A stretch of DNA of 64,000 nucleotides from Clostridium thermopalmarium DSM 5974 (GTDB lineage: Bacteria > Bacillota > Clostridia > Clostridiales > Clostridiaceae): NCBI RefSeq assembly GCF_002995795.1, contig NZ_PVXN01000068.1:1-64000 (forward strand), in the 5' to 3' direction. Shown piece by piece: positions 29,688-40,499 of this stretch. The notes under the pieces were generated by a model that did no database searches, was not told where the DNA came from, and saw only the letters and a program-made list of their open reading frames with translations. A program made the translations under genes and the position numbers. Numbering within the stretch: the stretch's first letter is position 1; each line of letters begins with the position of its first letter.

Positions 29688-30986
29688 ATGTCTAAACATG
29701 AAGACATAATAAATCATATAGCATCACTTCAGGTTGGTACAAAAATTTCTGTTAGGAGCATAGCTACAGAATTAGGAGTTAGTGATGGAACTGCTTATAG
29801 AGCTATAAAAGATGCAGAAAATATTGGAATTGTTTCTACTATACCTAGAGTTGGAACTATTAGAATTGAAAAGGTTGAGAAAAAGAGTATAGAATCCCTA
29901 AGTTATGCAGAAGTAGTAAATATAATTGAAGGAACTGTTTTAGGTGGTAGGGATGGTATACATAAAAAATTAAATAAGTTCGTTATAGGGGCTATGAAGG
30001 TTAACGACGCAAAAAAGTATATGGCCCCAGGATGTTTAGTTATAGTTGGCAATAGGGAAGATATACAGAAGGTTGCTTTGGAAAATGAGTGCTCTGTTTT
30101 AATAACAGGTGGATTTGAATGTAGCGACAGAATTAAAAAACTTGGGGATGAAAAATGTCTTCCTATAATATCTACAAGCTATGATACCTTTACAGTGGCT
30201 GCTATGATTGATAGAGCCTTATCGGAAAGTTTGATAAAGAAGGATATCATACTTGTTGAAGACATAATGGAAACAAAACCAGAATATCTCAAGGCTACTG
30301 ATAGTGTTGATGAGTTAAAGAGATTAATAGAAGAAACTACCCATGAAAGATATCCTGTTGTAGATGATAATATGAATGTAGTTGGAATCGTTACTATAAA
30401 GGACTTACCAAGGGGAGAAAATGATAATATTTCCATAAGTAAAATAATGATAAAAAATCCAATAACAGTAACTGGAAAAACTACTGTAGCATATACAGCT
30501 CATGTAATGGGATGGGAAGGAATAGAATTATGTCCTGTAGTAAATGGTAAAAAATTAATAGGAGTTGTAGGAAGACAAGATGTTATAAAGGCTCTTCAAT
30601 ATGTTTCAAGGCAGCCTCAGGTAGGAGAAACTATAGAAGATTTGATACTTAGAAATTTCCAATATAAGATAGAAGACGATACTGTACATTTTTCAGGAAA
30701 GATAATACCAGAAATGTTAGACCAGTTAGGTACCGCTTCATGGAGTTCTTTGAACATGTTATTGTCTGCTGCAGGAATATTGACTTTAAGGCGTAGAAAT
30801 GGAATAAACATATCTGTAGATAGTGTATTTACATATTTTATGAAGCCGGTACAAATGGATAGTATAATTGAAATTGCAACTAGAGTAATTGATATGGGAA
30901 GAAGTTTTTGTAAGGTAGATATAGAGATGTATAAGAAAAAGAACCTTATTGCTAAATCTATGATTTCGGCAAAAATATTAAGATAA
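29688..30986 (+). CDS. YtoI-like regulator: HTH, DRTGG, two CBS and hotdog domains
   Basis: A 432-residue multi-domain protein. Residues ~1-65 form a winged helix-turn-helix (SVRSIATELGVSDGTAYRAIKDAE). Residues ~70-180 match the DRTGG domain (VGNREDIQKVALENECSVLITGG). Two CBS motifs lie at ~190-310 (ETTHERYPVVDDNMNVVGIVTIKDL; ELCPVVNGKKLIGVVGRQDV). A hotdog-like thioesterase fold fills ~330-432. This order matches B. subtilis YtoI, itself near dnaE-pfkA-pyk. CBS pairs usually bind adenine nucleotides, so a ligand-responsive regulator is likely; its target genes are unknown. Confidence 0.88.
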   Translation: MSKHEDIINHIASLQVGTKISVRSIATELGVSDGTAYRAIKDAENIGIVSTIPRVGTIRIEKVEKKSIESLSYAEVVNIIEGTVLGGRDGIHKKLNKFVIGAMKVNDAKKYMAPGCLVIVGNREDIQKVALENECSVLITGGFECSDRIKKLGDEKCLPIISTSYDTFTVAAMIDRALSESLIKKDIILVEDIMETKPEYLKATDSVDELKRLIEETTHERYPVVDDNMNVVGIVTIKDLPRGENDNISISKIMIKNPITVTGKTTVAYTAHVMGWEGIELCPVVNGKKLIGVVGRQDVIKALQYVSRQPQVGETIEDLILRNFQYKIEDDTVHFSGKIIPEMLDQLGTASWSSLNMLLSAAGILTLRRRNGINISVDSVFTYFMKPVQMDSIIEIATRVIDMGRSFCKVDIEMYKKKNLIAKSMISAKILR

Positions 30987-31021
30987 AAAATGAATACAGG
31001 AAAATTACTAAAGTATAGAAA

Positions 31022-31072
31022 CCCATGCGTAACTTATTAATTTGGTTAAGCATGGGCTAATTCTTTTTTATT
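31022..31072 (+). terminator. Intrinsic terminator after the YtoI-like gene
   Basis: CCCATGCGTAAC and GTTAAGCATGGG form a 12-bp stem with one mismatch, followed by TTCTTTTTTATTT. Confidence 0.85.
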
Positions 31073-31209
31073 TAGAAGTAATTATAAATTTGTTAAACTA
31101 GAAATTTTGTAAAATTGATTATTTAAAGCTAAAATACGAGTGTTATTTTAACAATATATTAATAAAATAGCTAATATTATGATAAATTAATAATATATAA
31201 TAAAATTTA

Positions 31210-31238
31210 TTGAAATTTTATTATTAAAATGCTATAAT
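31210..31238 (+). promoter_or_regulatory. Promoter of asnA
   Basis: TTGAAA (31210-31215) and TATAAT (31233-31238) with a 17-base spacer, 44 bases before the asnA start. No T-box or other leader structure was seen. Confidence 0.65.
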
Positions 31239-31281
31239 TTTTGTAAAATAAATACTAGCGTTGAATAAGGGGGTTTTAAAT

Positions 31282-32301
31282 ATGGAATTATCAAAACATC
31301 TTATAATACCAGAAGGATACCATTCAAGTTTAGATTTAAGAAGAACAGAAATAGCTATAAAGAAACTTAAAGATTATTTTGAAAGAGAGCTTGCATATAA
31401 ACTTAATCTAACTAGAGTATCGGCACCACTATTTGTAAAAGTTAAAACAGGATTGAATGATGATTTAAATGGGGTTGAAAGACCTGTTTCCTTTGATGCT
31501 TTAGATATAAAAGATGACCAGATTCAGGTAGTACATTCTCTTGCTAAGTGGAAAAGAATGGCCCTTGCTAGGTACGGATTCATGCCAGGAGAAGGATTAT
31601 ATACAGATATGAATGCTATAAGAAGAGATGAGACTTTAGACAATTTGCACTCTTTATATGTAGACCAATGGGACTGGGAGAAGGTTATTACTAAGGAAGA
31701 GAGAAACATAGATAAGCTAAAGTCAGTAGTAGAGGATATATATGAAGTATTCAAGGCTACGGAAGAGTTTGTTAATTCTAAATATCCAGAGATAGATAAG
31801 ATTTTACCAGACAAGATAACTTTTATAACAACACAGGAGTTAGAAGATATGTATCCAAACTTGACTCCAAAGGAAAGAGAAAATGCTATAACAAAGGATA
31901 AAGGAGCAGTTTTCTTAATGAAGATAGGAGATACTCTAGCTTCAGGAGAAAAGCATGATGGAAGAGCTCCAGACTATGATGATTGGAGTTTAAATGGAGA
32001 TATATTATTCTGGTATCCAGTATTAAACTGTGCTTTGGAATTATCTTCTATGGGAATAAGAGTAGACAAAGATGCTTTAATATATCAATTAGAAAAAGAA
32101 AATTGTATGCATAGGTTGGATTATGAATTTCATAAAATGCTAGTGGAAGGAAAACTTCCATTTACAATAGGTGGTGGAATAGGTCAATCAAGAATATGCA
32201 TGTTCTTCTTAAGAAAGGCTCACATAGGAGAGGTTCAAGCTTCTGCATGGTCAGATGAATTTATTGAGGAATGCGAAAAATTAGGAGTAAATATCCTATA
32301 A
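31282..32301 (+). CDS. asnA: Aspartate-ammonia ligase (asparagine synthetase A)
   Basis: This enzyme makes asparagine from aspartate, ammonia and ATP; it is a class II aminoacyl-tRNA-synthetase-like fold without an anticodon domain. The start is ATG 31282 ([19 protein letters not shown]) after AAGGGGG; an upstream TTG at 31261 is rejected. The 339 residues contain [53 protein letters not shown] and [19 protein letters not shown]. Single-gene unit with its own promoter. Confidence 0.97.
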   Translation: MELSKHLIIPEGYHSSLDLRRTEIAIKKLKDYFERELAYKLNLTRVSAPLFVKVKTGLNDDLNGVERPVSFDALDIKDDQIQVVHSLAKWKRMALARYGFMPGEGLYTDMNAIRRDETLDNLHSLYVDQWDWEKVITKEERNIDKLKSVVEDIYEVFKATEEFVNSKYPEIDKILPDKITFITTQELEDMYPNLTPKERENAITKDKGAVFLMKIGDTLASGEKHDGRAPDYDDWSLNGDILFWYPVLNCALELSSMGIRVDKDALIYQLEKENCMHRLDYEFHKMLVEGKLPFTIGGGIGQSRICMFFLRKAHIGEVQASAWSDEFIEECEKLGVNIL

Positions 32302-32307
32302 AGTCTA

Positions 32308-32336
32308 TTGACAAAGTAATAATAATATATTATTAT
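32308..32336 (+). promoter_or_regulatory. Promoter of the SAM riboswitch-metY unit
   Basis: TTGACA (32308-32313) and TATTAT (32331-32336) with a 17-base spacer, ending about 20 bases before the riboswitch. Confidence 0.7.
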
Positions 32337-32357
32337 ATAAATAATCAAATACGGAAC

Positions 32358-32464
32358 TTCTTATCAAGAGTGACTGAGGGACTGGCCCTATGACGTCCGG
32401 CAACCTGAACAGTAATGTTTAAAGGTGCTAATTCCAGCAGATATTTTTATCTGGAAGATAAGAA
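32358..32464 (+). ncRNA. SAM-I riboswitch (S-box) aptamer
   Basis: The S-box core is nearly textbook: TTCTTATCAAGAG opens P1, then the GAGGGACTGGCCC arm, GACGTCCGGCAACC, GGTGCTAATTCC, and the closing strand GATAAGAA. P1 pairs TTCTTATC (32358-32365) with GATAAGAA (32457-32464). Binding of S-adenosylmethionine stabilises P1 and favours the terminator downstream, switching off the sulfhydrylase gene. Confidence 0.95.
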
Positions 32465-32475
32465 ACTAGAGAGAC

Positions 32476-32517
32476 AAAGGTCTTTCTGTAGCTTATCTAC
32501 AGGAAGACCTTTTAGTT
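32476..32517 (+). terminator. Riboswitch-controlled terminator
   Basis: AAAGGTCTTTCTGTAG and CTACAGGAAGACCTTT form a 16-bp stem (one G-U pair), followed by TTAGTTTA. The loop region holds CTTATCT (32492-32498), which can pair with AGATAAG (32456-32462) of P1, giving the competing antiterminator. Confidence 0.85.
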
Positions 32518-32569
32518 TATCTCTTTATTGCAAAAGAGAAGGAAGTTCCACTAAAAATACTAATTTTAA

Positions 32570-33859
<1,290 letters not shown>

Positions 33860-33860
33860 T

Positions 33861-33898
33861 AAAAAGCCCTGTATTCTTTGGAATACAGGGCTTTTTTA
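33861..33898 (+). terminator. Intrinsic terminator after metY
   Basis: AAAAAGCCCTGTATTC, loop TTTG, GAATACAGGGCTTTTTT: a perfect 14-16 bp stem. Confidence 0.95.
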
Positions 33899-33977
33899 GT
33901 TATAATGTGCCTGTAGTTTTATGTGATATATTATGCTATATTAATTATAATAAAGTCTTTAAATTATGGGGGGAATT

Positions 33978-35675
33978 ATGAATAAATCAACAGCACAAAC
34001 GGAACCTGGGGCTCTAAATAAAAGGAGTATAGGCATTACTATAACAATAGTAACAGTTATATTTCTAGCGCTTTTACTATTTATTATCATGCCAGTACTG
34101 TCTTTAAGCTTTATTAGTACTTTAATATTAATTGAAGTGGCTGCATTTTTAATTATGATTATTTTAGTTATTTTTGATTTTAAGATTAAGAGAGTAATAT
34201 GGATACCAATAATTGCTTTATTAATTTTATTATTTCAAGTTTTTTCAAGCTTGAGTGTATTTAATGCTAACAAATATAGGGACATGATAGGTGAGGTAAA
34301 GGAGAAGAATTTTTCCTATGAAATGTCTCCTATAGATTTAACTAAGCTTCCTGTTGTAGATAAAGAGCTTGCTCAGAACCTTGGTGAAAAAAAGCTTGGA
34401 GAGCAGGTGGCGTTGGGTAGCCAGGTTAGCCTATCAGAATTTACTGAAATAGATGTTAACGGACAACTATACTGGGTAGCACCTCTAGTTCATTCTGGAG
34501 TATTTAAGTGGCTATCCAACAGAGAGGGTACTCCGGGGTATATTCAAATAAGTGCGACAAATCCACAGGATATAAAACTAGTTCAAGAAGTTAATGGTAA
34601 GAAAATAAAAATTAAATATCAACCTCAAGCCTTCTTAGGAGATGACCTTCACAGGAAGATATATACTTCAGGCTTCACAAAGTTTGGATTAACGGATTTT
34701 TCCTTTGAACTAGATGACGAAGGGAAGCCTTATTGGGTAGTTACAGAGTATAATAATTCTATTGGAATAAGCGGTTCTAAAGTTAATGGAGTTATTATTG
34801 TTGATGCGCAGACTGGTGAGACAAAAGAATATGACACGAATAGCATTCCAAAATGGGTGGATATAGTTATTCCAGCAGACTTTGCAATCAAAGAGCTAAA
34901 CGATTGGGGAAAGTTTGTTCACGGCTGGTGGAATCCGTCAGATAAGGATAAACTTCAAGCTACAGAAGGATATAATATGATCTATAACAACGGTAACTGT
35001 TATTATTACACAGGGCTAACTTCTTCGGGTGAAGATGAATCCACAGTAGGTTTTATTTTGATTGATTCAAGGACTAAGGAGACAACTTTATATAAAATTT
35101 CAGGAAGCCAAGAGACAGCAGCAATGGCTTCGGCAGAAGGAAAGATTCAGAACTTAGGATATACTTCTAACTTCCCTATATTAATTAATGTTGAAAATGA
35201 AGCCACTTATTTTATGCCCTTAAAGGATAAGAAAGGGTTAATCAAGCTATATGCTATGGTTAATGTTAAGGATTATAGTATAGTTGGAACTGGAGAGTCT
35301 TTAAGTAAAACTAAGTCTAACTACTTAAAGTACCTTAAAGATCGTGGCGATTGGCAGGGGTTAGAAAAAAGTGGTGAAAAGATAATTGAGAAAGGGACAG
35401 TTTTAAGAATTGCTTCATCTTTTATTGAAGATACAACTTACTATTATATAATTTTAAAAGAAAAGCAAGATAAGATATTTCTAACTTCTTTAAGTATGTC
35501 CAACGAGCTTCCCTTAACTAAAGAAGGGGATTCAGTTGAGATTACTTACAATAAGAATTCAAATTCTAGCATAGACCTTATAAACTTTGATAATCTTCAA
35601 TTCACTCAAACCAAAGGAATAAGTGAAGAAAAGATTATTGAAGAAAAGGAAGTTCTAGAAGAAATAAATGAATAA
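33978..35675 (+). CDS. Large membrane-anchored protein of unknown function
   Basis: A 565-residue protein. Three hydrophobic helices (residues ~17-40, 43-65 and 71-95) are followed by a ~460-residue soluble region, probably on one side of the membrane. That region is beta-rich and holds recurring YWV-type strands (GQLYWVAPLV, GKPYWVVTEY, GNCYYYTG) and GVIIVDAQTGETKEYD, which suggest a repeated strand unit. The C-terminus is acidic (EEKIIEEKEVLEEINE). ATG 33978 is chosen because GGGGGGAA lies just before it. It stands alone between metY and dnaE. I do not recognise the family well enough to name it. Confidence 0.75.
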   Translation: MNKSTAQTEPGALNKRSIGITITIVTVIFLALLLFIIMPVLSLSFISTLILIEVAAFLIMIILVIFDFKIKRVIWIPIIALLILLFQVFSSLSVFNANKYRDMIGEVKEKNFSYEMSPIDLTKLPVVDKELAQNLGEKKLGEQVALGSQVSLSEFTEIDVNGQLYWVAPLVHSGVFKWLSNREGTPGYIQISATNPQDIKLVQEVNGKKIKIKYQPQAFLGDDLHRKIYTSGFTKFGLTDFSFELDDEGKPYWVVTEYNNSIGISGSKVNGVIIVDAQTGETKEYDTNSIPKWVDIVIPADFAIKELNDWGKFVHGWWNPSDKDKLQATEGYNMIYNNGNCYYYTGLTSSGEDESTVGFILIDSRTKETTLYKISGSQETAAMASAEGKIQNLGYTSNFPILINVENEATYFMPLKDKKGLIKLYAMVNVKDYSIVGTGESLSKTKSNYLKYLKDRGDWQGLEKSGEKIIEKGTVLRIASSFIEDTTYYYIILKEKQDKIFLTSLSMSNELPLTKEGDSVEITYNKNSNSSIDLINFDNLQFTQTKGISEEKIIEEKEVLEEINE

Positions 35676-35753
35676 AATCAATAGCGGGTACTAAACCTAT
35701 CCTAGTTTGGTTATTATAGGTAGTAGCGATAATTGAGGAAGGGAGAAAAATGA

Positions 35754-38700
35754 TTGGAAATTAAAGAATTTGTCCACCTTCATACCCATACTGAATATAG
35801 TCTTCTTGATGGTTCCGGGAAAATAGGAAAGATGATTGCTAGAGCAAAGGAACTTGGAATGAAAAGCCTAGCCATAACGGATCATGGGGCTATGTTTGGA
35901 TGTGTTGAATTTTATAAAAGAGCAAAGGAAGAAGGAATAAAACCTATAATTGGTTGTGAAATTTATGTAGCTGCAAAATCAATGTATATTAAGAGAAATG
36001 ATAGTGAAAATAGAACTCACCATTTAGTTCTTTTGGTGAAGAATGAAACCGGATATAAAAATCTTATGAAAATAGTTTCTAAGGCTGCCATAGACGGATT
36101 TTATTACAAACCTAGGGTTGATCATGAATATTTAAAAGAGCATAGCGAAGGACTTATAGCTCTTAGTGCTTGTCTTGCTGGAGAAGTTTCTAGTAATTTA
36201 CTTAATGGTAATATGCAAAAGGCAAGAGAAGCAGCTTTATTTTATAAGGACACATTTAAGGATGGATTTTATTTGGAGCTTCAGTATCATGGTATGGACG
36301 AACAGCTAAGAGTTAATGATATGCTAATAAGCTTATCAAAAGAGTTAGATATTCCTTTAGTTGCTACAAATGATGTCCACTATATAAAAAAGGAAGATAC
36401 CAGAACCCACGATATTTTATTATGTATTCAAACAGGTAAGACTTTAGATGATGAAAATAGAATGAAATATGAACCAGAGCAGTTTTATCTAAGGTCTCAA
36501 GAAGAAATGTATGAAATATTTTCTTATGTGCCAGAGGCTTTAGAGAATACAGTTAAGATTGCAGAAGAATGTAACTTTGATTATGTGTTTCACGAATCAA
36601 AATTACCTAACTTCCCATTAGAAGAAGGTATAGATCATTTTGAATACATGAAGAAATTGTGTTACAAAGGCCTTGAAGAGAGATACACAGAAATAACAGA
36701 TGAATTGAAAGAAAGACTTGAGTACGAACTTAAGATCATAAAACAAATGGGATATGTGGATTACTTTCTAATTGTTTGGGATTTCTTTAGATTTTGTTTA
36801 GAAAAAGGAATAATGACAGGGCCAGGTAGAGGATCTGCAGCAGGGTCGCTTGTAGCTTATACCTTGGGGATTACAAAAATTGACCCAATTAAGTATAGCT
36901 TGATATTTGAGAGATTTTTAAATCCGGAGAGGGTGTCTATGCCGGATATAGATTCTGACTTTTGCTACGAAAGAAGACAGGAAGTTATTGATTATGTAGT
37001 TGAAAAATACGGTAAAGATAATGTATCTCAAATAATTACCTTCGGAACAATGGCTCCAAGAGCTTGTATTAGAGATGTAGGAAGAGCTATGAACTATTCA
37101 TATGCTGAAGTTGATAGAATTGCAAAAATGATTCCAACAGTTCTTGGAATAACCATAGATAAAGCACTAGAAATGAATCCTGAGCTAAAAGAAATTTATG
37201 AGACTGATGAAAGGGTCAAGGATTTAATAGATGTGGCTCGGGATTTAGAAGGATTGCCAAGGCATACTTCAACCCATGCAGCAGGTGTGGTTATAGCATC
37301 TCAGCCTTTGGTAAATTATGTACCGTTAGCTAAAAACGAAGATGCTATAGTAACTCAATTTACCATGGGAACTTTAGAGGAACTAGGATTGTTAAAAATG
37401 GATTTCCTCGGATTAAGAACTCTTACAGTAATTAGGGATGCCATAGAGCTTATACGAGAAAATACAGGTACTGTAATTGATTTAGATAAACTAGACTTTA
37501 ATGATAAAAACGTATATGACATGATTGGAAAAGGCAAAACTGTAGGTATATTTCAGCTAGAATCTGCTGGAATGACTAGTTTTATGAAGGAACTTAAACC
37601 AGAGAGCTTAGAGGATATTATAGCTGGAATAAGTCTTTATAGACCTGGCCCTATGGCTGAAATTCCAAGATATATTAGAAATAAGAATAATCCAGATGAA
37701 GTTCAATACGAAACTCCTGAGCTGGAAGAGATATTAAATGTTACTTATGGAGTAATGGTTTATCAGGAACAGGTTATGGAGATAGTTAGAAAGCTAGCAG
37801 GATATTCTATGGGTAGAAGTGATCTTGTACGTCGTGCTATGTCTAAGAAAAAACACAAGGTTATGGAAGAGGAAAGAAAAAACTTTATTTATGGAATTGT
37901 AGATGAAAATGGAAATATAGAGGTACCAGGATGTTTAAGAAACGGAATAAGCGAAGAAACTGCAAACAAGATATTTGATCAAATGATGGATTTTGCAAGT
38001 TATGCATTTAATAAATCACATGCTGCAGCTTATGCGGTAGTAGCCTATTATACAGCTTATTTGGTTCATTACTATCCGATAGAATATATGGCAGCTATGT
38101 TAAACAGCGTAAGAGGTAATAGTGATAAGGTTGCAGTGTATGTTAGAGCTGCAAAAGATATGCAGATGGAAGTAATGCCACCAGATATAAATAAAAGTTT
38201 CGGAAAATTTACTGTCCAAGATGGGAAAATACGCTTTGGTCTTGCAGCTATAAAAAATGTCGGAGAAAACCCAATAGAGAGCATAATAAAAGCAAGAGAA
38301 GAAAAAGGAGAATTTACTTCTTTTGTAGACTTTTGCAATAAAGTTGACTTTGGAAAAGTAAACAAGAGGATGGTAGAAAGTTTAATTAAGTCTGGGGCAT
38401 TTGATTGCTTTGGGGTCTATCGTTCCCAGCTTTTAGCGGTTTACGAAAAAGTTATAGATTCTGTATTAAATCAAAGAAGAAAAAATATAGAAGGTCAAAT
38501 GAGTTTATTTAGCAGTCTTAGTGAGGAATTTAAAGAGATAGAAATAAAATATCCTAATATAAATGAGTTTGATAAAAAATATAAGCTTTCTATGGAAAAA
38601 GAAATGACAGGGATTTATCTAACAGGGCATCCACTAGAAGATTATGAAGAACTCATAAAAAATCGAACCAGTACAAGAACTATAGATATTTTAGGTGGAG

Positions 38701-39257
38701 AAGCCTTAGAAGAAGATATTTTAGATGAAGCCTCAAAGCAGATAGAAAATGAAAATTCCGTAGTTAAAGATGGAGAGAGAGTAATTATAGGTGGCCTTAT
38801 AACAGAGGTGTCCAGAAAGATAACGAAAAATAATACTATGATGGCTTTTATCCAACTAGAAGATCTATATAGTTCCATAGAAGTTATTGTTTTTCCTAAG
38901 ATATTATCTAGCTTTAATGCTTTAATACAAGAAGATGAAATAGTGCTTATAAAAGGCAGAGTAAGCAAAAGAGAAGATGAGGAACCAAAGGTACTTTGTG
39001 ATGCGGTTGAAAAGCTCGTTAAGGTTTCAACTGAAAAATTATATATACAGATTAACAACAATGGAGAAGTTAAAGATGCTATGAATGATTTTAAATCCAT
39101 ATCCAAATCAAATCCTGGAAATATTCCTATATATATATGCACGAGAGAGGAAAAGAAAAAATACTTAGTATCAAGAGAATATTGGATAAAAGAAAATGAA
39201 GAAGTAATGGAATTTTTAAAGTCGAAATATGGTAGAGAGAATGTGAAACTCATTTAA
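35754..39257 (+). CDS. dnaE: DNA polymerase III subunit alpha, DnaE type
   Basis: Replicative polymerase of the DnaE1/DnaE3 kind (no 3'-5' exonuclease domain in the chain); 1167 residues. The order is an N-terminal PHP domain (FVHLHTHTEYSLLDGSGKI), the C-family polymerase core with GPGRGSAAGSLVAYTLGIT and the catalytic PDIDSDFCYERR, HTSTHAAGVVI, a helix-hairpin-helix, and a C-terminal OB fold (IIGGLITEVSRKITKNN...). The frame starts at TTG 35754 after AGGAAGGGAG. The ATG at 35750 is in another frame and stops after four codons. pfkA and pyk follow, as in B. subtilis. Confidence 0.97.
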   Translation: MEIKEFVHLHTHTEYSLLDGSGKIGKMIARAKELGMKSLAITDHGAMFGCVEFYKRAKEEGIKPIIGCEIYVAAKSMYIKRNDSENRTHHLVLLVKNETGYKNLMKIVSKAAIDGFYYKPRVDHEYLKEHSEGLIALSACLAGEVSSNLLNGNMQKAREAALFYKDTFKDGFYLELQYHGMDEQLRVNDMLISLSKELDIPLVATNDVHYIKKEDTRTHDILLCIQTGKTLDDENRMKYEPEQFYLRSQEEMYEIFSYVPEALENTVKIAEECNFDYVFHESKLPNFPLEEGIDHFEYMKKLCYKGLEERYTEITDELKERLEYELKIIKQMGYVDYFLIVWDFFRFCLEKGIMTGPGRGSAAGSLVAYTLGITKIDPIKYSLIFERFLNPERVSMPDIDSDFCYERRQEVIDYVVEKYGKDNVSQIITFGTMAPRACIRDVGRAMNYSYAEVDRIAKMIPTVLGITIDKALEMNPELKEIYETDERVKDLIDVARDLEGLPRHTSTHAAGVVIASQPLVNYVPLAKNEDAIVTQFTMGTLEELGLLKMDFLGLRTLTVIRDAIELIRENTGTVIDLDKLDFNDKNVYDMIGKGKTVGIFQLESAGMTSFMKELKPESLEDIIAGISLYRPGPMAEIPRYIRNKNNPDEVQYETPELEEILNVTYGVMVYQEQVMEIVRKLAGYSMGRSDLVRRAMSKKKHKVMEEERKNFIYGIVDENGNIEVPGCLRNGISEETANKIFDQMMDFASYAFNKSHAAAYAVVAYYTAYLVHYYPIEYMAAMLNSVRGNSDKVAVYVRAAKDMQMEVMPPDINKSFGKFTVQDGKIRFGLAAIKNVGENPIESIIKAREEKGEFTSFVDFCNKVDFGKVNKRMVESLIKSGAFDCFGVYRSQLLAVYEKVIDSVLNQRRKNIEGQMSLFSSLSEEFKEIEIKYPNINEFDKKYKLSMEKEMTGIYLTGHPLEDYEELIKNRTSTRTIDILGGEALEEDILDEASKQIENENSVVKDGERVIIGGLITEVSRKITKNNTMMAFIQLEDLYSSIEVIVFPKILSSFNALIQEDEIVLIKGRVSKREDEEPKVLCDAVEKLVKVSTEKLYIQINNNGEVKDAMNDFKSISKSNPGNIPIYICTREEKKKYLVSREYWIKENEEVMEFLKSKYGRENVKLI

Positions 39258-39289
39258 GCTATGCCCAAAACATAGCTTTTTCTTTTTTA
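39255..39289 (+). terminator. Intrinsic terminator after dnaE
   Basis: AAGCTATG, loop CCCAAAA, CATAGCTT followed by TTTCTTTTTT; it overlaps the stop codon. The remaining gap to 39501 is AT-rich, with GGGATGAAATAAGTCCC close to the pfkA ribosome site as its only visible small hairpin. Confidence 0.88.
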
Positions 39290-39501
39290 TATTTTTTTAT
39301 AAATAGTATATTTATTTCGGAGGTAAACAAAAATATTATAGAGGAATAAATTAAATGAGATTTATAACTTTTTTTTAAATTTTAAATGCAAAATTGCGAA
39401 TAAAATGATATACTATGTTTAGTTGAAAATGATATTAAAATGGTTAGTTCACATGTAGTATGGGATGAAATAAGTCCCGGTGATTTTGGGAGGTATTGAA
39501 T

Positions 39502-40461
39502 ATGAGAACAATTGCTGTTTTAACAAGTGGTGGAGACGCACCAGGAATGAATGCTGCTATAAGATCAGTTGTAAGAACTGGCCTAGATAAAGGCCTTAAA
39601 GTCATGGGGATTCAAAGGGGATACAGTGGTTTAATTAATGGGGAAATTTTTGAAATGGGACGACACAGTGTGTCAGATATAATACATAGAGGCGGGACAA
39701 TTTTAAGAACTGCTCGTAGTGAAGAGTTTAAAACAGAACAGGGAAGAGCTAAAGCTGCTAATATACTAAAAGCCTTTGGAATAGATGGACTTGTAGTCAT
39801 AGGTGGGGATGGTTCTTTTCAAGGTGCTAGATTATTATCAAAATTAGGAATATCAACTATAGGAATACCAGGAACTATAGATAATGACTTAGCTTACACA
39901 GATTATACAATAGGTTTTGATACAGCAATGAATACAGTTTTAGATGCAATAAATAAATTAAGAGATACATCTTCTTCTCATGAGAGAGTTAGTATAGTTG
40001 AAGTAATGGGAAGAAATTGTGGAGACTTAGCTCTTTATTCAGGAGTTGCAGGAGGAGCTGAAAGTGTTATAGTACCAGAAAAGGGATTTGATGAAGATGA
40101 GTTATGCAAAATAATATTAGAAGGAAAGTTAAGAGGTAAAATGCATAACCTAGTTATTTTAGCTGAAGGAGTAGGCGGGGCTGAAAAGTTAGCTAAAAAG
40201 GTTGAAGAAGTTACTGGTATTGAAACAAGAGCAACTATTTTAGGACATATTCAAAGAGGTGGAAGTCCTTCAGCCTTTGATAGAATCTTAGCATCAAGAC
40301 TAGGGGCTAAGGCTGTAGAATTATTATTAGAAGGAAAATCATCAAGAGTTGTTGGAATACGCGGAAATAAAATAGTAGATGATGACATAGAAGAAGCTTT
40401 GGCTATGGAAAGAAAGTTTGATGATGAATTGTATAATATATCTAAAATATTATCTTACTAA
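39502..40461 (+). CDS. pfkA: ATP-dependent 6-phosphofructokinase
   Basis: Commits fructose-6-phosphate to glycolysis. The start is ATG 39502 ([20 protein letters not shown]) after GGGAGG, giving 319 residues, the exact usual length. ATP and substrate motifs are complete: [62 protein letters not shown]. It forms a glycolytic pair with pyk, 38 bases downstream. The GGDGS and TIDND motifs indicate an ATP-using, allosteric enzyme. Confidence 0.98.
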   Translation: MRTIAVLTSGGDAPGMNAAIRSVVRTGLDKGLKVMGIQRGYSGLINGEIFEMGRHSVSDIIHRGGTILRTARSEEFKTEQGRAKAANILKAFGIDGLVVIGGDGSFQGARLLSKLGISTIGIPGTIDNDLAYTDYTIGFDTAMNTVLDAINKLRDTSSSHERVSIVEVMGRNCGDLALYSGVAGGAESVIVPEKGFDEDELCKIILEGKLRGKMHNLVILAEGVGGAEKLAKKVEEVTGIETRATILGHIQRGGSPSAFDRILASRLGAKAVELLLEGKSSRVVGIRGNKIVDDDIEEALAMERKFDDELYNISKILSY

Positions 40462-40499
40462 AAATAAACTTATAAAAATTAAAGGGGAGTAAACACATT

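Noticed and set aside
38642-39253. A 203-codon - strand open frame inside dnaE
   Set aside because: It is antisense to a highly conserved polymerase gene, is Ser/Ile-rich as expected from reversed codons, and has no ribosome site or family motif.
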